Below are positions 38,013-47,970 of a DNA stretch of 64,000 nt, piece after piece. The notes under the pieces were generated by a model that had not been told where the DNA came from, ran no database searches, and saw only the letters and a program-made list of their open reading frames with translations. How positions within the stretch are numbered: position 1 is the first letter of the stretch; the number at the start of each line of letters is the position of its first letter. This DNA is from Pseudomonas fluorescens Q2-87 (GTDB lineage Bacteria > Pseudomonadota > Gammaproteobacteria > Pseudomonadales > Pseudomonadaceae). The translations under genes and the position numbers were made by a program. The stretch covers positions 3,104,556-3,168,555 of the forward strand of contig NZ_CM001558.1 of the NCBI RefSeq assembly GCF_000281895.1, read 5' to 3'.

Positions 38013-39329
38013 TCAGCTTTCTCGACCGGCGCGGTACTGCCCCCATTTAAGATTTGCGTTGACACCCCACGAGAGAAACGGCTGCGGCGGGTTACTGTTC
38101 GGCCCGGGTGCGTTCAATAGAAAGTCGATCCGTTCATCACGTTGGCCCGCGAGCCACTCTGCAAGCAGTTGCCCTGTCACTGTGCCGCGGGTCACGCCTA
38201 GGCCATTGCAACCCAATGCCCCATAAACGTTGGGGGCCAACTCACCAAAGAAACCGTTGTGGTTTCGAGTCATGGCCAATGCACCGCCCCAGGTGTATTC
38301 AAAATTGACGTTGGGCAACATGGGAAAGCGTTTATCAAACGAGGCTTTATGTCGGCGTAGGAATCGCTCGTTATATCGACTGTCGCTGCGGCCGTCGGGA
38401 TTAAAGCTAAAACTGTTTCTGATCAGTAAGCGATTATCCGGTGTACGCCTGACGGTGGTCCCAAATGGATCAGCTGGGATCGCGCCCCAATACGGTTTTC
38501 CACCGAGTTGTGCCTGCTCTTCTGGCGTCAATTGCCGCGTAATACTGCCGTAGGTATAGATGGGCAGCATCCGGCCCTTGAGGAAACCAAAGCGCATGCC
38601 AAATGAGTTGTTCGCGAGGATCAGCTTGTCGGCGGTGATACTTCCATTGGCATGTTTCAGTACGGTTTTCGCACCGTACTCAACTTCGAGAATCGGCGTA
38701 CGCTCATACAACGTCACGTTGGCTGGCAGATGGTCAGCGAGCCCCTTGACCAGTGCCGATGGCTGAAGCAGAACGGCACCTGGCGTATATAAAGCTTTGC
38801 GGTAGAAGTGCGTACCCAGGTGATGAGGCAGCTCATCTTGCTCAATCATTTGATAAGGCTGATCCAACTTATCCAGCCCACGCCGATAGGCTTCGAGTAC
38901 CGCGATGCCGCGGTCCTCCACGGCCGCCTGATACTTGCCGCAGGCCTTCATCTGACAGTCGATGCCATGTTGATCGACCAAGTCGCGCAGAATGGATTGC
39001 CCCGCCAGATTGAGCTTCAGGCTGGTCCTGGCGAGGGTGATGTCGCCGATGTAATCCTCTGCCCCAATATCATGGGGCAGATCGATAGCGAACCCGGCAT
39101 TCCTGCCGGATGGCCCCAGGCCGACCTCCTGAGCCTCAACCAGCACGATCTCGTCATTCGGAAAACTCAACGCCAGTTGCCGTGCTGCCGCCAACCCGGT
39201 AAAGCCCGCACCAACAATCACCCAACGGGCAGTACTGTGCCCCTGATGGGCGGGATTAGGCTTACGCGGGCGGCTTAAATGAAACCAGCCACAGCTATTA
39301 TCGTCGGCGGGTAACGAGGTAACTTTCAT
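38013..39329 (-). CDS. FAD-dependent amine oxidase (DAO family, PuuB-like)
   Basis: A 438-residue flavoenzyme. A short N-terminal segment (NSCGWFHLSRPRKPNP) leads into the ADP-binding fold WVIVGAGFTGLAAARQLA and the family motif GLGPSGRNAGFA. The C-terminal FAD contact is GCNGLGVTRGTVTGQLLAEW. It resembles gamma-glutamylputrescine oxidoreductase and other oxidases of N-substituted glycines and cyclic imino acids. In this operon it likely oxidises a secondary or tertiary amine formed after demethylation by the Rieske enzyme. Confidence 0.88.
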   Translation of the reverse strand: MKVTSLPADDNSCGWFHLSRPRKPNPAHQGHSTARWVIVGAGFTGLAAARQLALSFPNDEIVLVEAQEVGLGPSGRNAGFAIDLPHDIGAEDYIGDITLARTSLKLNLAGQSILRDLVDQHGIDCQMKACGKYQAAVEDRGIAVLEAYRRGLDKLDQPYQMIEQDELPHHLGTHFYRKALYTPGAVLLQPSALVKGLADHLPANVTLYERTPILEVEYGAKTVLKHANGSITADKLILANNSFGMRFGFLKGRMLPIYTYGSITRQLTPEEQAQLGGKPYWGAIPADPFGTTVRRTPDNRLLIRNSFSFNPDGRSDSRYNERFLRRHKASFDKRFPMLPNVNFEYTWGGALAMTRNHNGFFGELAPNVYGALGCNGLGVTRGTVTGQLLAEWLAGQRDERIDFLLNAPGPNSNPPQPFLSWGVNANLKWGQYRAGRES

Positions 39330-39434
39330 AATAGTAGGCCGTTAAGTTGAATGCATTACCGGGTCCAACACAACACAATGCGCAGGACGAAATAAACTGA
39401 GTAACTAACCGACGACACAGCGGCAAAACGCGTT

Positions 39435-40505
39435 TCAAAAACCTGCCGCAATGGCATAGCGTTCCGAATTGCTAAAGTCGCTGGAATAGTAGTTATCCCG
39501 GAACGTCATGGGCGGCAGGCCGAACAAATCCTTGAAGCGCTTATAAAAGTGCGGATAGCTGACAAAACCGGTAGCGAGTGCCACGTCCGTCAACGAGCGA
39601 TTACTTTGAGTAATCAGTTGGCGGGCGCGGGTAAGTCGCAGTTCCAGGTAGTAGCGGTTGGGCGCCGCGTTTAAATAGCGCGCAAATCTGCGCTCAAGCT
39701 GTCTACGCGAAACCCCCACGTGGCTGGCGATCTCATCGATTTCCATGGGTTCTTCAATGTGGTTTTCCATCAGCGAGACCGCAACGTTCAGAGGGCGAGG
39801 TACCGGTTTAACCAGGCTGACAGCACCTAGGGTTACAGTATTGAATTGAGGCTTTTTGGGTTGATGTACACGTTTGATTTCATCCACCAGATCAGCATCG
39901 CGCTGTGAGCTGAGGTCCTGCATGATTGCCAGGATCATATCCAGCGTGGATGAAGCACCAGCGCACGTCGCGCGCCGCTGGGTAAAGGTGTATTCGGACT
40001 CCCCCGTTTTCACTTGGGGGTAATACTCGTTTATCAACGCACAACTATCGGCATGACAGGCGCAATCCTGGTCATCGAGCAAGCCCGCATCGGCCAGGTA
40101 AAACGCAGCATTCCATACACCAGCGACGATGCCCCTTCCCCCTGCCGCCTTTTTCAATGCGCGGCGAATGGTGGGGTTGCTGGACAGCCTTACCCGCTGG
40201 CCACCGATAACCACAAGTGCATCGTGATTGATTTTTTCAACGTTCAAACGTTCCGACGACAACGGTATGCCGATATCACTTTCAACCAGTCCGCCCAAGA
40301 GCGAATACGTCGATACTTTGTAGACGGTATTACTGTTGATCAGATTGCCGGTCGCCAGCGCGTCCATCGCTGTTGAGAGTGCGGTTAATGAAAAGTGGTC
40401 GAGCAAAATGAATGCCACCCGTACAACTTTTTCATGACCGACCGAGTCGGTAGTTTGCCGAAATCCAATATTCTGGAACTTCAACGAGCTTTGGAAGGTA
40501 TCCAT
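39435..40505 (-). CDS. GlxA/GbdR-type AraC regulator with DJ-1/PfpI-like domain
   Basis: A protein of about 356 residues. The N-terminal PfpI-like sensor domain reads VRVAFILLDHFSLTALSTAM and has a central CHADSCALINEYY region. The C-terminal AraC domain has two HTH motifs (MEIDEIASHVGVSRRQLERR and LTDVALATGFVSYPHFYKRF). Pseudomonas members of this class control catabolism of glycine betaine, carnitine and other amines. It lies between the betaine-type ABC transporter genes and the oxidase genes. The ATG at 40505 follows AGGTGG with 8-base spacing and is preferred to a GTG at 40517. Confidence 0.88.
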   Translation of the reverse strand: MDTFQSSLKFQNIGFRQTTDSVGHEKVVRVAFILLDHFSLTALSTAMDALATGNLINSNTVYKVSTYSLLGGLVESDIGIPLSSERLNVEKINHDALVVIGGQRVRLSSNPTIRRALKKAAGGRGIVAGVWNAAFYLADAGLLDDQDCACHADSCALINEYYPQVKTGESEYTFTQRRATCAGASSTLDMILAIMQDLSSQRDADLVDEIKRVHQPKKPQFNTVTLGAVSLVKPVPRPLNVAVSLMENHIEEPMEIDEIASHVGVSRRQLERRFARYLNAAPNRYYLELRLTRARQLITQSNRSLTDVALATGFVSYPHFYKRFKDLFGLPPMTFRDNYYSSDFSNSERYAIAAGF

Positions 40506-40603
40506 TATCTTCGCCACCTGATCACTTTATTACGTAAAACAAACGCAGCCGGTCCCGCGTACGGCCAGCTCAATCGAGCTGGCAGCACTTTCCTTGCTGT
40601 TTT

Positions 40604-41629
40604 CTATTGCTTGGCTGCGGCGCGCGCGTCACTCAACCAACCATCGTATTGCGCCTGGTGAGCCTTGATCCATTCGGCCGCATGGCGCTTGATGTCAGCG
40701 AGTGATTTCTCACCCTTTTGCATGCGCAGGTTCTGGGCACTTTCGTCGTCCGTGGTGATACTGACTTCCGACAGAAACTTGCGAGCCACCGGGTTCTTCT
40801 CGGCAAACTCTTTGTTCATCACAGCGTTAACGGTATCCACCGGGAAACCGAGATTTTTACCCTGATAAAAGGTGTCTTTACTGTCTTGGCCATCAGGCAA
40901 CGAGGTGAACGGAACCGGCAGCCATACGACGTCGCGCCCTTCCACCAGCACGCTGGAGATCCATTGCGGCACCCAGGTGAAATACAACACGGGTTTGCCC
41001 TGCTGGAACCTGGCGATAGTATCTGCCATCAGCGCGAAGTAAGAACCCCGGTTGTCCACGACGGTTGGGCTCAGGCCATAGGCTTTCATGTGGTATTCAA
41101 CCATCACTTCGCAGCCCCAACCGGGGTTGCAGCCTGTCATGTCTGCCTTGCCATCGCCATTGGCGTCGAACAGCTTGGCGATCTCCGGCTTCTTCAAATC
41201 CGAGAGATCCTTGATGTTGTATGCGTCGGCTGTTTTCTTGTCGATCATGTAGCCCTGCAGCACGCCCTTCATGACCTGGCCAACTTTCACCATGGTGTCG
41301 TCGCCGCCGCCTTTCTTATAAAAGGCAGCGTGCAGGTTCTCCCACTCATGCACGGTGAAATCCGCATCGCCATAGGAGAGCGCCAGGAACATCGCGGGGT
41401 AATCAACTTCCTTTGGGGCCTTCACGTCATAGCCAAGGTCTTTCAAGCCTGCAATCGCCACCTCACCGCGAAAACGCTCTTCAGCGATAGTCGGGAAAAT
41501 AGGCGTGATGGAAACACCGTCACCCGGTTTGTTTGCATCAGCGGCGTACGCTGCCGAACATGCAGTTGCACCCAACATGGACGCCATCAGCGTCGCGACG
41601 ACGGTTTGCTTGAGATTTGCAAGTTTCAT
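40604..41629 (-). CDS. ProX-like betaine-type periplasmic binding protein
   Basis: A 341-residue precursor with a signal peptide ending near AYA. Hallmarks of E. coli-type ProX are present: HEWENLH, the disulfide-containing GCNPGWGCEV and the tryptophan cluster YFTWVPQW that forms the aromatic box for quaternary ammonium groups. It delivers its ligand to the inner-membrane permease encoded just upstream. The aromatic box supports a betaine-like ligand, but which one cannot be told. It is the last gene of the VWX transporter unit. Confidence 0.9.
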   Translation of the reverse strand: MKLANLKQTVVATLMASMLGATACSAAYAADANKPGDGVSITPIFPTIAEERFRGEVAIAGLKDLGYDVKAPKEVDYPAMFLALSYGDADFTVHEWENLHAAFYKKGGGDDTMVKVGQVMKGVLQGYMIDKKTADAYNIKDLSDLKKPEIAKLFDANGDGKADMTGCNPGWGCEVMVEYHMKAYGLSPTVVDNRGSYFALMADTIARFQQGKPVLYFTWVPQWISSVLVEGRDVVWLPVPFTSLPDGQDSKDTFYQGKNLGFPVDTVNAVMNKEFAEKNPVARKFLSEVSITTDDESAQNLRMQKGEKSLADIKRHAAEWIKAHQAQYDGWLSDARAAAKQ

Positions 41630-41670
41630 ATTTCACCACGCTTGAATTTATAGTAGGTGAGCAGGTGTGC

Positions 41671-42624
41671 TTAGTTAGTCACTGGGTGTGCTACGTTCTT
41701 TTTCTTCTTGAGTTTCATCACTAGGCCAACCGGCCCGGTTTCGTACCAACGCTGGCCGGTTGCCAGATCACTGCTGCGCTCACCCATCGCTTGGGTCAAA
41801 CGATCGAGGAAGACAGCCAGGAGTACCAGGCCAGCACCGCCGACGCTGGCCAGCCCCATGTCCAGGCGGCCGATGCCGCTCAATACCATCAGCCCAAGCC
41901 CGCCAACGGATATCATCGAAGCAACGACGACCATCGAAAGTGAAAGCATAAGTGTCTGGTTCAATCCGGCCATCATGGTCGGCGCCGCAAGGGGCAGTTG
42001 GACCTTCAACAGCATCTGGGTGGCGGTGCAGCCAAACGCACGTGCGGCTTCGACCTTATCGGCGGGTACCTGGCGAATGCCCAAGTTGGTCAGGCGCACC
42101 AAGGGCGCAACCGAGAAAATAATCGTCACGATCACGCCTGGAACGTTACCGATGCCAAACAACATCACCACAGGCACCAGGTAAACGAAAGCAGGCAATG
42201 TTTGCATCGCGTCCAACACCGGACGCACGATCACTTCCATTCGGTCGCTGCGGGCACAGAAGATGCCCAGGGGAATACCAATAACCGCACAGAAGAGTAA
42301 TGAAGTCAGGACCAAAGCGAGAGTCACCATGGCATCGGCCCATACACCGATCAAGCCTAGTCCGGTCAATGTAGCGATACTGAAAATTGCGATTCGTTTA
42401 CCGCCGATCTGCCAACTGATCAATCCGGCGATAAGAATGAATACTGTGGGGGGCACGGAAAGCAGGCCCCACTGAACACCATCAAGCACTTGGTCAACCG
42501 GCCATCGAATCGAGCGAAAGACTTCCCGAAAGTTATGTACCAGATAAGTCAGCGTCGCTTCAACCCAAGCGCCCAATGGAACAGTGAAACTTTGGAACGG
42601 GTCCAAATAATTAAAGTCCGACAT
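41671..42624 (-). CDS. ProW-like ABC transporter permease
   Basis: A 317-residue permease with a soluble N-terminus and about seven helices. The binding-protein-dependent EAA loop reads [20 protein letters not shown]. It forms the membrane channel of the betaine-type importer. It is preceded by GAGGAAG and lies 46 bp after the ATPase gene. Confidence 0.92.
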   Translation of the reverse strand: MSDFNYLDPFQSFTVPLGAWVEATLTYLVHNFREVFRSIRWPVDQVLDGVQWGLLSVPPTVFILIAGLISWQIGGKRIAIFSIATLTGLGLIGVWADAMVTLALVLTSLLFCAVIGIPLGIFCARSDRMEVIVRPVLDAMQTLPAFVYLVPVVMLFGIGNVPGVIVTIIFSVAPLVRLTNLGIRQVPADKVEAARAFGCTATQMLLKVQLPLAAPTMMAGLNQTLMLSLSMVVVASMISVGGLGLMVLSGIGRLDMGLASVGGAGLVLLAVFLDRLTQAMGERSSDLATGQRWYETGPVGLVMKLKKKKNVAHPVTN

Positions 42625-42670
42625 GATACTTCCTCGCCCTCAGAACTTGAGACTGCTCTGATTATTCAAA

Positions 42671-43705
42671 TTAACTATTATTCAGGCAGCTCAGAAGATG
42701 GCCTTGAGAAATCGAGCCCTTATACAGGCCAACTTCATCCACCACCGGCATAGGCGTTGCGGAGGCCGCGACGATATGCAGAATCTCTCTGAGCGAAGCT
42801 TCTGCTTTTAGGGGGGTGTGACGACCAGGCTCATAGGTGATGCTGGTGTCCTGTTGAGCGATATCGCCCGCTTTCAGGATTCGACTGGTGTCGAATCCAT
42901 TAAAGAAATCGCGCACGTATTTATTGATGGGGTTGCACAGTAACTCGCGCGGTGTACCAATTTGCACCACCCGACCGCCTTCCATGATTGCGATGCGGTG
43001 GCCGATCCGTACGGCCTCTTCAATGTCGTGGGAAATGAAGATGATGGTGCGGTTCTGCTCGGCCTGAAGCTTAATCAATTCGCCCTGCATCTCGCTACGA
43101 ATCATCGGGTCGAGGGCCGAAAACGCCTCGTCCATCAACAGGATCGCCGGGTCATTGGCCAGGGCTCGGGCGAGGCCGACGCGCTGTTGCATGCCGCCGG
43201 AGAGTTGATGGGGAAAGCTGAACTCCTGACCAGCAAGCCCAACCTGGGCCAGCGCGCCCATGGCGCGGCAGTAGCGTTCTTTCTCGGCGACGCCGCTGAT
43301 CTCCAAACCAAAGCTGACGTTGTCGATGACGCTCATGTGCGGCATCAGCGCAAAGGATTGAAAGACCATGCCCATGTCTTTCCTGCGCACTTGCAGAAGG
43401 TCTTTATCCGCCAGACCGGTGATTTCCTTACCATTCAGAAAGATCGAGCCACTGGTGGGTTCAATCAAGCGGTTGAACAAGCGGACCATGGTTGACTTAC
43501 CGGAGCCCGACAGCCCCATGATGACAAAGATCTCGCCGCGGCGGACGGAAAAGTTCGCATCAAAGACGCCAATAGCTTGCCCGGTTTTTTTAAAGACCTC
43601 TTCTTTCGAGGCCCCATCAGCCAGCAACTTCATTGCAAGGTCCGGTTGAGTGCCGAATACCTTATAGACATTTTTGACGGAAATGATTTCGTCGGAATTA
43701 GTCAT
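42671..43705 (-). CDS. ProV-like ABC transporter ATPase
   Basis: A protein of about 344 residues. Walker A is GLSGSGKST, the signature is LSGGMQQRVGLARAL and Walker B is LLMDEAFSALDPM. The N-terminal extension (LAMKLLADGASKEEVFKKTG) is typical of ProV/OpuAA. The C-terminal region after residue 270 is shorter than a full tandem CBS module, which may change osmotic gating and fits a catabolic rather than osmoprotective importer. The start ATG at 43705 has AAGGGGCAAGG upstream. Confidence 0.9.
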   Translation of the reverse strand: MTNSDEIISVKNVYKVFGTQPDLAMKLLADGASKEEVFKKTGQAIGVFDANFSVRRGEIFVIMGLSGSGKSTMVRLFNRLIEPTSGSIFLNGKEITGLADKDLLQVRRKDMGMVFQSFALMPHMSVIDNVSFGLEISGVAEKERYCRAMGALAQVGLAGQEFSFPHQLSGGMQQRVGLARALANDPAILLMDEAFSALDPMIRSEMQGELIKLQAEQNRTIIFISHDIEEAVRIGHRIAIMEGGRVVQIGTPRELLCNPINKYVRDFFNGFDTSRILKAGDIAQQDTSITYEPGRHTPLKAEASLREILHIVAASATPMPVVDEVGLYKGSISQGHLLSCLNNS

Positions 43706-44070
43706 ACCTTGCCCCTTCGTGTTCAGCACTATTCGCTTTAAGCGATGCGCAAACGATCGAAAATAGTTTTAAACGGCAGCGGGAATGAATAGAGAGTTTC
43801 ACGACGGGTTTCCTTTTATTATTTTTTGGCCCCTAGGAAAGAGGGATGTTTCAAATTTAGTAGTAACCCACCGTCAATTCCAACTACATTTACAGGGACA
43901 ATTGGATAACGTCGGGTTATAGATCGTCTCAAGCGGACAGTTTTCTTGCTGCGGCACACAGGAACGACCCGTAATGTCTCAAAAACGACCTGCACACCGT
44001 TTTTACCGCCTGGCTTCAGTTACTCTCGCGTCGCTTCGCTGGGGAGCGGCTGCATGAGGAGAACGTAAGG
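43706..44070. promoter_or_regulatory. Divergent promoter region of the proV-like operon and LysR gene
   Basis: These 365 bases are AT-rich (TTTTATTATTTTTTGG at about 43816) and hold no gene. ATAAC-GTCGG-GTTAT (43906-43920) is an inverted repeat with T-N11-A spacing, a good LysR box, about 150 bp before the LysR start. Confidence 0.6.
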
Positions 44071-45027
44071 ATGTCAAAGCATGTCGACCCTGACAGCATT
44101 CTGCTGAAAATGCCGTCGTTGAGGGCCGTGAAAGCGTTTGTAGCGGCTGCCAAGTACGAGAGCTTCACTCTCGGCGCCGAGGCGCTTTGTGTTTCGCAGG
44201 CGGCTATCAGCCGGCAGATTCGCGAGCTGGAGGAGTACTTGGGTGCGCAGCTTTTCAACCGCGTAGGGCGTGCTGTCGAACTGACTTCTGCCGGGGCAGT
44301 GTTCTTTGATGCCGCGCAGCTGTCATTTGTAAACATCGCCCAGGCAGCCGAGCGAATCCGCAGCAGCCAGTCCTCCAAAAAAATGCTGACCGTCTGCTGC
44401 TCTCCCGCCTTTTCCGCCCTATGGCTGTCAGACCACCTGCCCGAATTCATCAGACAAAACCCCGGCATTGAGTTGAACCTGGTCACGACGCAGAACTTCC
44501 TGACCATGGAGCCCGGGGTACAGCCGGACGTCTTCATTACCAAAATGGCCCGTGTCCGGGACGACTATAAAAGCTACCCGTTGTGCCATGACGTGATCTA
44601 TCCCGTGTGCAGCCCGCAATTTTTGGAGCAACACCCGGAAATCTCGACGATCGAAGGCCTGAGAGACTCAGCCCTGCTGAACCTGAGCCCCTACGGACGA
44701 TCCCAGGTAGCCGAGCACGTTGACTGGGGTGTCTGGTTTGCCTTTCAGTCGATTGACATTGATGATCGCCCGCAAGACAGCCCCCAGATTTTCAATGCCA
44801 ACGACTACAACTTGCTGATCAGCATGGTGCTGACCCACCAAGGTATCGCCCTGGGTTGGAACCACCTGGTTACCCGGCTGGTAGAGCGTGGGGTGTTGGT
44901 GCGGCCGATCCAGCAGCAAGTTCAGCTGCGCAACAGTTCGCACTACTTAAGCTGTCGAGAAAACGCCGAGAACGAAGATGAGCTGCGCCGGTTTCGTGAA
45001 TGGCTCCTGGCCAAGTTCCCCCGCTGA
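44071..45027 (+). CDS. LysR-family regulator, GcvA-like
   Basis: A 318-residue protein with HTH LCVSQAAISRQIRELEEYLG and the GcvA-type opening LRAVKAFVAAAKYESFTLGA. A strong ribosome site (GAGGAG/AAGG) precedes the start. It is divergent from the betaine transporter operon and directly upstream of the MmgE/PrpD gene, so it probably controls the plus-strand genes and perhaps the transporter. A 19-bp motif repeated upstream of the MmgE/PrpD and Rieske genes is a candidate target. Confidence 0.9.
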   Translation: MSKHVDPDSILLKMPSLRAVKAFVAAAKYESFTLGAEALCVSQAAISRQIRELEEYLGAQLFNRVGRAVELTSAGAVFFDAAQLSFVNIAQAAERIRSSQSSKKMLTVCCSPAFSALWLSDHLPEFIRQNPGIELNLVTTQNFLTMEPGVQPDVFITKMARVRDDYKSYPLCHDVIYPVCSPQFLEQHPEISTIEGLRDSALLNLSPYGRSQVAEHVDWGVWFAFQSIDIDDRPQDSPQIFNANDYNLLISMVLTHQGIALGWNHLVTRLVERGVLVRPIQQQVQLRNSSHYLSCRENAENEDELRRFREWLLAKFPR

Positions 45028-45067
45028 CGCCGCATGCCTTAGAAGCAGAGTCGTCATTTTTGTTATC

Positions 45068-45086
45068 GATTGCCCTACGAAAATGT
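45068..45086 (+). promoter_or_regulatory. Shared 19-bp upstream motif, copy A
   Basis: GATTGCCCTACGAAAATGT lies 72 bp upstream of the MmgE/PrpD start. It matches copy B at 46533-46551 except for moving one base between the C-run and the A-run. Finding it before two adjacent genes suggests one regulator. Confidence 0.5.
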
Positions 45087-45158
45087 TGCTGGAACGGTGA
45101 GCCCTCGCTGGATCATCGTGCAGCGACACCATAATGATTTTCGTAAGGAATGCCCGGG

Positions 45159-46520
45159 ATGTCACTGTTCGAATTTTGTCGCGATTTCGATCTCCAACAA
45201 GCACCCGCCCACACGCAAGCGATACTCAGAAACAGCCTGTTGGATATCGTCGGTGTGATGGCCGGTGCGGCATCCAATGACACCAGCGAGATAATGCGCA
45301 GCTATGCACGCCTCCACTACCCCGGTGGTGTGTACACCAGTCGGCTGATGTTCGATGGCCAGCGCGTCAGTATGCTTGGAGCCGCCTGGGCTGGCGGATT
45401 TTCCGCAGACAGCCTGGACGCTCACGAAGGGCACTTCAAATCCAAAGGGCACGCCGGCGCAACGGTGGTTCCGGCGTTGCTGGCCCTGGCCGACGCATTG
45501 CACCACAACGGCCTGGAGATCAGCGGGCACGAACTTCTTTCGGTGCTGTGCATTGGCTATGAAACCGCGCTGCGCGCTGGCACTGCATTGATGGCAACCT
45601 CACCCACCTACCACGCTTCTGGTGGTTTTTCCGCCATGGGCGTGGTGTGTGCTGGAGCACGATTGCTTGAGTTCGATGAGCCGACCTTTCGGCACGCATT
45701 GGGCATTGCCGAGTATTTCAGCGCACGCTGCCCAATGATGCGTGTGGTGCTGGCACCGACCATGTTGCGCGATGCACATGGAGCAGGCGCTTACGTTGGC
45801 TTGAATGCACTGTTGATGGCGCAGGCAGGCATGACCGGTGCCCCCGCGGAGATCGTGGAAGACCCAAGTGTCGCGCCGCACTGGGCGGATATAGGAAACC
45901 GCTGGGAAATCGATAGCCAGTACTTCAAACCATGGCCCGTATGCCGATGGGCACAACCCGCCTTGACGGCAATGCTTGAATTACAGCGCCAGCATCCCGA
46001 AGTGAGCGCGAGCACTCTTGAAACAATTCGCGTGGAAACGTTCTTCGAATCGATGTGCCTGCAGGGCCATACCCCACGTAACGCAGATGAAGCCCAATAC
46101 GCGTTGGCGTTTCCGCTGGCAGCGCTGATTGTGCGAGGCAAGCTGGGGCCTGATGAAATCACGGGGGGCTCAATCACCGCACCCGATATTCTCTCGCTGA
46201 GTTCACGCATCGAGATTGTCGAAGCGGCGGATATTTCCGCGCGTTTCCCGGATGAAATTCTTTCCAGACTTACCCTTACCTTGAAAGACGGTACGATCAT
46301 CGTCAGCCCTGTGACAGCGGCAAAAGGTGATCCGCACACCGCGATGACGGCCGCTGAGCTGGATGGAAAATTCGACCTGTTCAGTAGCAATCTTGGAGTT
46401 GAACGAAGCCTTGCGGTGAAGCACGCGATTCATTCATTGGGTCAGGCGCACTCAGCCATTACGACGCTGGAGCCTATATTTTCAGGCGTTACGCATTCCG
46501 AGGAAGCGGCTGATCGATAA
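45159..46520 (+). CDS. MmgE/PrpD family protein
   Basis: A 453-residue member of the MmgE/PrpD fold, which includes 2-methylcitrate dehydratase and cis-aconitate decarboxylase. Typical stretches are SLLDIVGVMAGAASNDTSE near the N-terminus, DAHEGHFKSKGHAGATVVPA and KPWPVCRWAQPALTAM. No methylcitrate genes are near, so PrpD activity itself is unlikely; hydration or dehydration of a pathway acid is a reasonable guess. The ATG at 45159 has AAGGA at 9-base spacing; the ATG at 45150 touches the ribosome site and is rejected. Confidence 0.85.
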   Translation: MSLFEFCRDFDLQQAPAHTQAILRNSLLDIVGVMAGAASNDTSEIMRSYARLHYPGGVYTSRLMFDGQRVSMLGAAWAGGFSADSLDAHEGHFKSKGHAGATVVPALLALADALHHNGLEISGHELLSVLCIGYETALRAGTALMATSPTYHASGGFSAMGVVCAGARLLEFDEPTFRHALGIAEYFSARCPMMRVVLAPTMLRDAHGAGAYVGLNALLMAQAGMTGAPAEIVEDPSVAPHWADIGNRWEIDSQYFKPWPVCRWAQPALTAMLELQRQHPEVSASTLETIRVETFFESMCLQGHTPRNADEAQYALAFPLAALIVRGKLGPDEITGGSITAPDILSLSSRIEIVEAADISARFPDEILSRLTLTLKDGTIIVSPVTAAKGDPHTAMTAAELDGKFDLFSSNLGVERSLAVKHAIHSLGQAHSAITTLEPIFSGVTHSEEAADR

Positions 46521-46532
46521 CCTGGAATTATT

Positions 46533-46551
46533 GATTGCCCCTACGAAATGT
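46533..46551 (+). promoter_or_regulatory. Shared 19-bp upstream motif, copy B
   Basis: GATTGCCCCTACGAAATGT lies 163 bp upstream of the Rieske oxygenase start, just after the MmgE/PrpD stop. See copy A at 45068-45086. The Rieske gene therefore probably has its own promoter. Confidence 0.5.
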
Positions 46552-46714
46552 CGTTTGCGGGCGTCGCGACAGCCCCCTAGGCTGTCATCTATCTAAAAAA
46601 GGCCATGAAGTTATTGCACCGCTACTAAGCAGCCAACCGATGCCGAACTTTTAGAGCACTACAAAAGTCACCGTTAAAGGTGAGCGCTCACGTTATTTAT
46701 CCTGGGAGGATAAG

Positions 46715-47950
46715 ATGGATAATAAAGAAACCGTGTTTGACCTGATTGCCCAACGTAAACCATGGCACTCACTCCCGGGAAAGCTCTATAGCAGCGAAGG
46801 CGTCTATCGCCAGGACCTTGAGCAAATTTGGCACAAAGACTGGATCTTCGCCGGACACACGTTTGAACTGGAAAAGCCCGGTCAGTACTTCACGCTGCAA
46901 GTGGGTGACTACCCGGTGGCTGTGGTACGCGGCAAGGACGGCCAGGTGCGAGCATTTCACAATGCTTGCCGCCACCGTGGCGCCAAGATTTGTGAAGCCG
47001 ACCATGGCAAAGTCGCCAAAATGGTGTGCCCTTACCACAAGTGGACCTACGAGCTGGACGGCAACCTGCTATTCGCCGGGAACATGGGGCAGGATTTCGA
47101 CAAATCCGAATACAACCTCAAAAGCGTTCACTGCGAAATCGTGAACACCTTTATTTATGTGTGTGTCGCGAGCAAAGCACCGGATTTCGAACACTTCCGT
47201 ACCGCCGTGACCCCCTTTGTCGCCCCGCATAACCTCGATGACTGCAAAGTGGCCTTTGAGTCCAATATCGTCGAGAAAGGCAATTGGAAACTGGTCTTCG
47301 AAAATAACCGTGAGTGCTACCACTGCGACGGATCTCACCCCGAGCTGCTGCAATCGTTCGTGGACAACCTTTCCGTGGGCGGCACCAGCGGCGACGACGA
47401 CCCCGAGCTTTCCGCTTACTGGAACAAATGCGAAAAAGCCGGCTTGCCGAGCCGCTTGGTGATGGACATCAAAGGCCAGTTCCGCATGACCCGCATCCCA
47501 TTGTCCAAGGGCGCGGTGAGCTACACCATGGATGGCAAGCCCGCAGTGACCAGCCGCCTGGATACCACCGGCGAAGCGGATATCGGCGCACTGCTGTACT
47601 TCAACTATCCGTCGACGTGGAACCACTTCCTGGGGGACCACGCTCTGAGCTTCCGCGTGCTCCCCATCAGCGCGACGGAAACCTTGGTGACCACCAAGTG
47701 GTTGGTGCTCAAAACTGCCGTAGAAGGCGTGGACTACGACATTGATCGACTGACAAAGGTATGGATCGCGACCAACGATCAGGACCGCACTCTGGTAGAA
47801 GGCACGCAGCGTGGTGTGACTTCACCCTCTTATGAGCCAGGCCCGTATTCCGAGACCGCCGAGACCGGTGTCTGCCAATTCGATGATTGGTATTGCGCCA
47901 CCATGATGGAAAGGATCAAGGGGCCTATCCCCTTGAAGTCTGTCGGATAA
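46715..47950 (+). CDS. Rieske non-heme iron oxygenase (GbcA/stachydrine-demethylase type)
   Basis: A 411-residue oxygenase alpha subunit. The [2Fe-2S] Rieske ligands are C85-R-H87 and C105-P-Y-H108. The mononuclear iron site follows in ENNRECYHCDGSH with His203 and His208. The sequence has the look of glycine betaine or proline betaine demethylases, including the C-terminal QRGVTSPSYEPGPYSE region. It would remove an N-methyl group as formaldehyde using O2 and electrons from a reductase. No reductase gene is in the window. The ribosome site GGGAGGA is strong. Confidence 0.9.
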   Translation: MDNKETVFDLIAQRKPWHSLPGKLYSSEGVYRQDLEQIWHKDWIFAGHTFELEKPGQYFTLQVGDYPVAVVRGKDGQVRAFHNACRHRGAKICEADHGKVAKMVCPYHKWTYELDGNLLFAGNMGQDFDKSEYNLKSVHCEIVNTFIYVCVASKAPDFEHFRTAVTPFVAPHNLDDCKVAFESNIVEKGNWKLVFENNRECYHCDGSHPELLQSFVDNLSVGGTSGDDDPELSAYWNKCEKAGLPSRLVMDIKGQFRMTRIPLSKGAVSYTMDGKPAVTSRLDTTGEADIGALLYFNYPSTWNHFLGDHALSFRVLPISATETLVTTKWLVLKTAVEGVDYDIDRLTKVWIATNDQDRTLVEGTQRGVTSPSYEPGPYSETAETGVCQFDDWYCATMMERIKGPIPLKSVG

Positions 47951-47970
47951 TAACGATGCCTGATGGGTAA

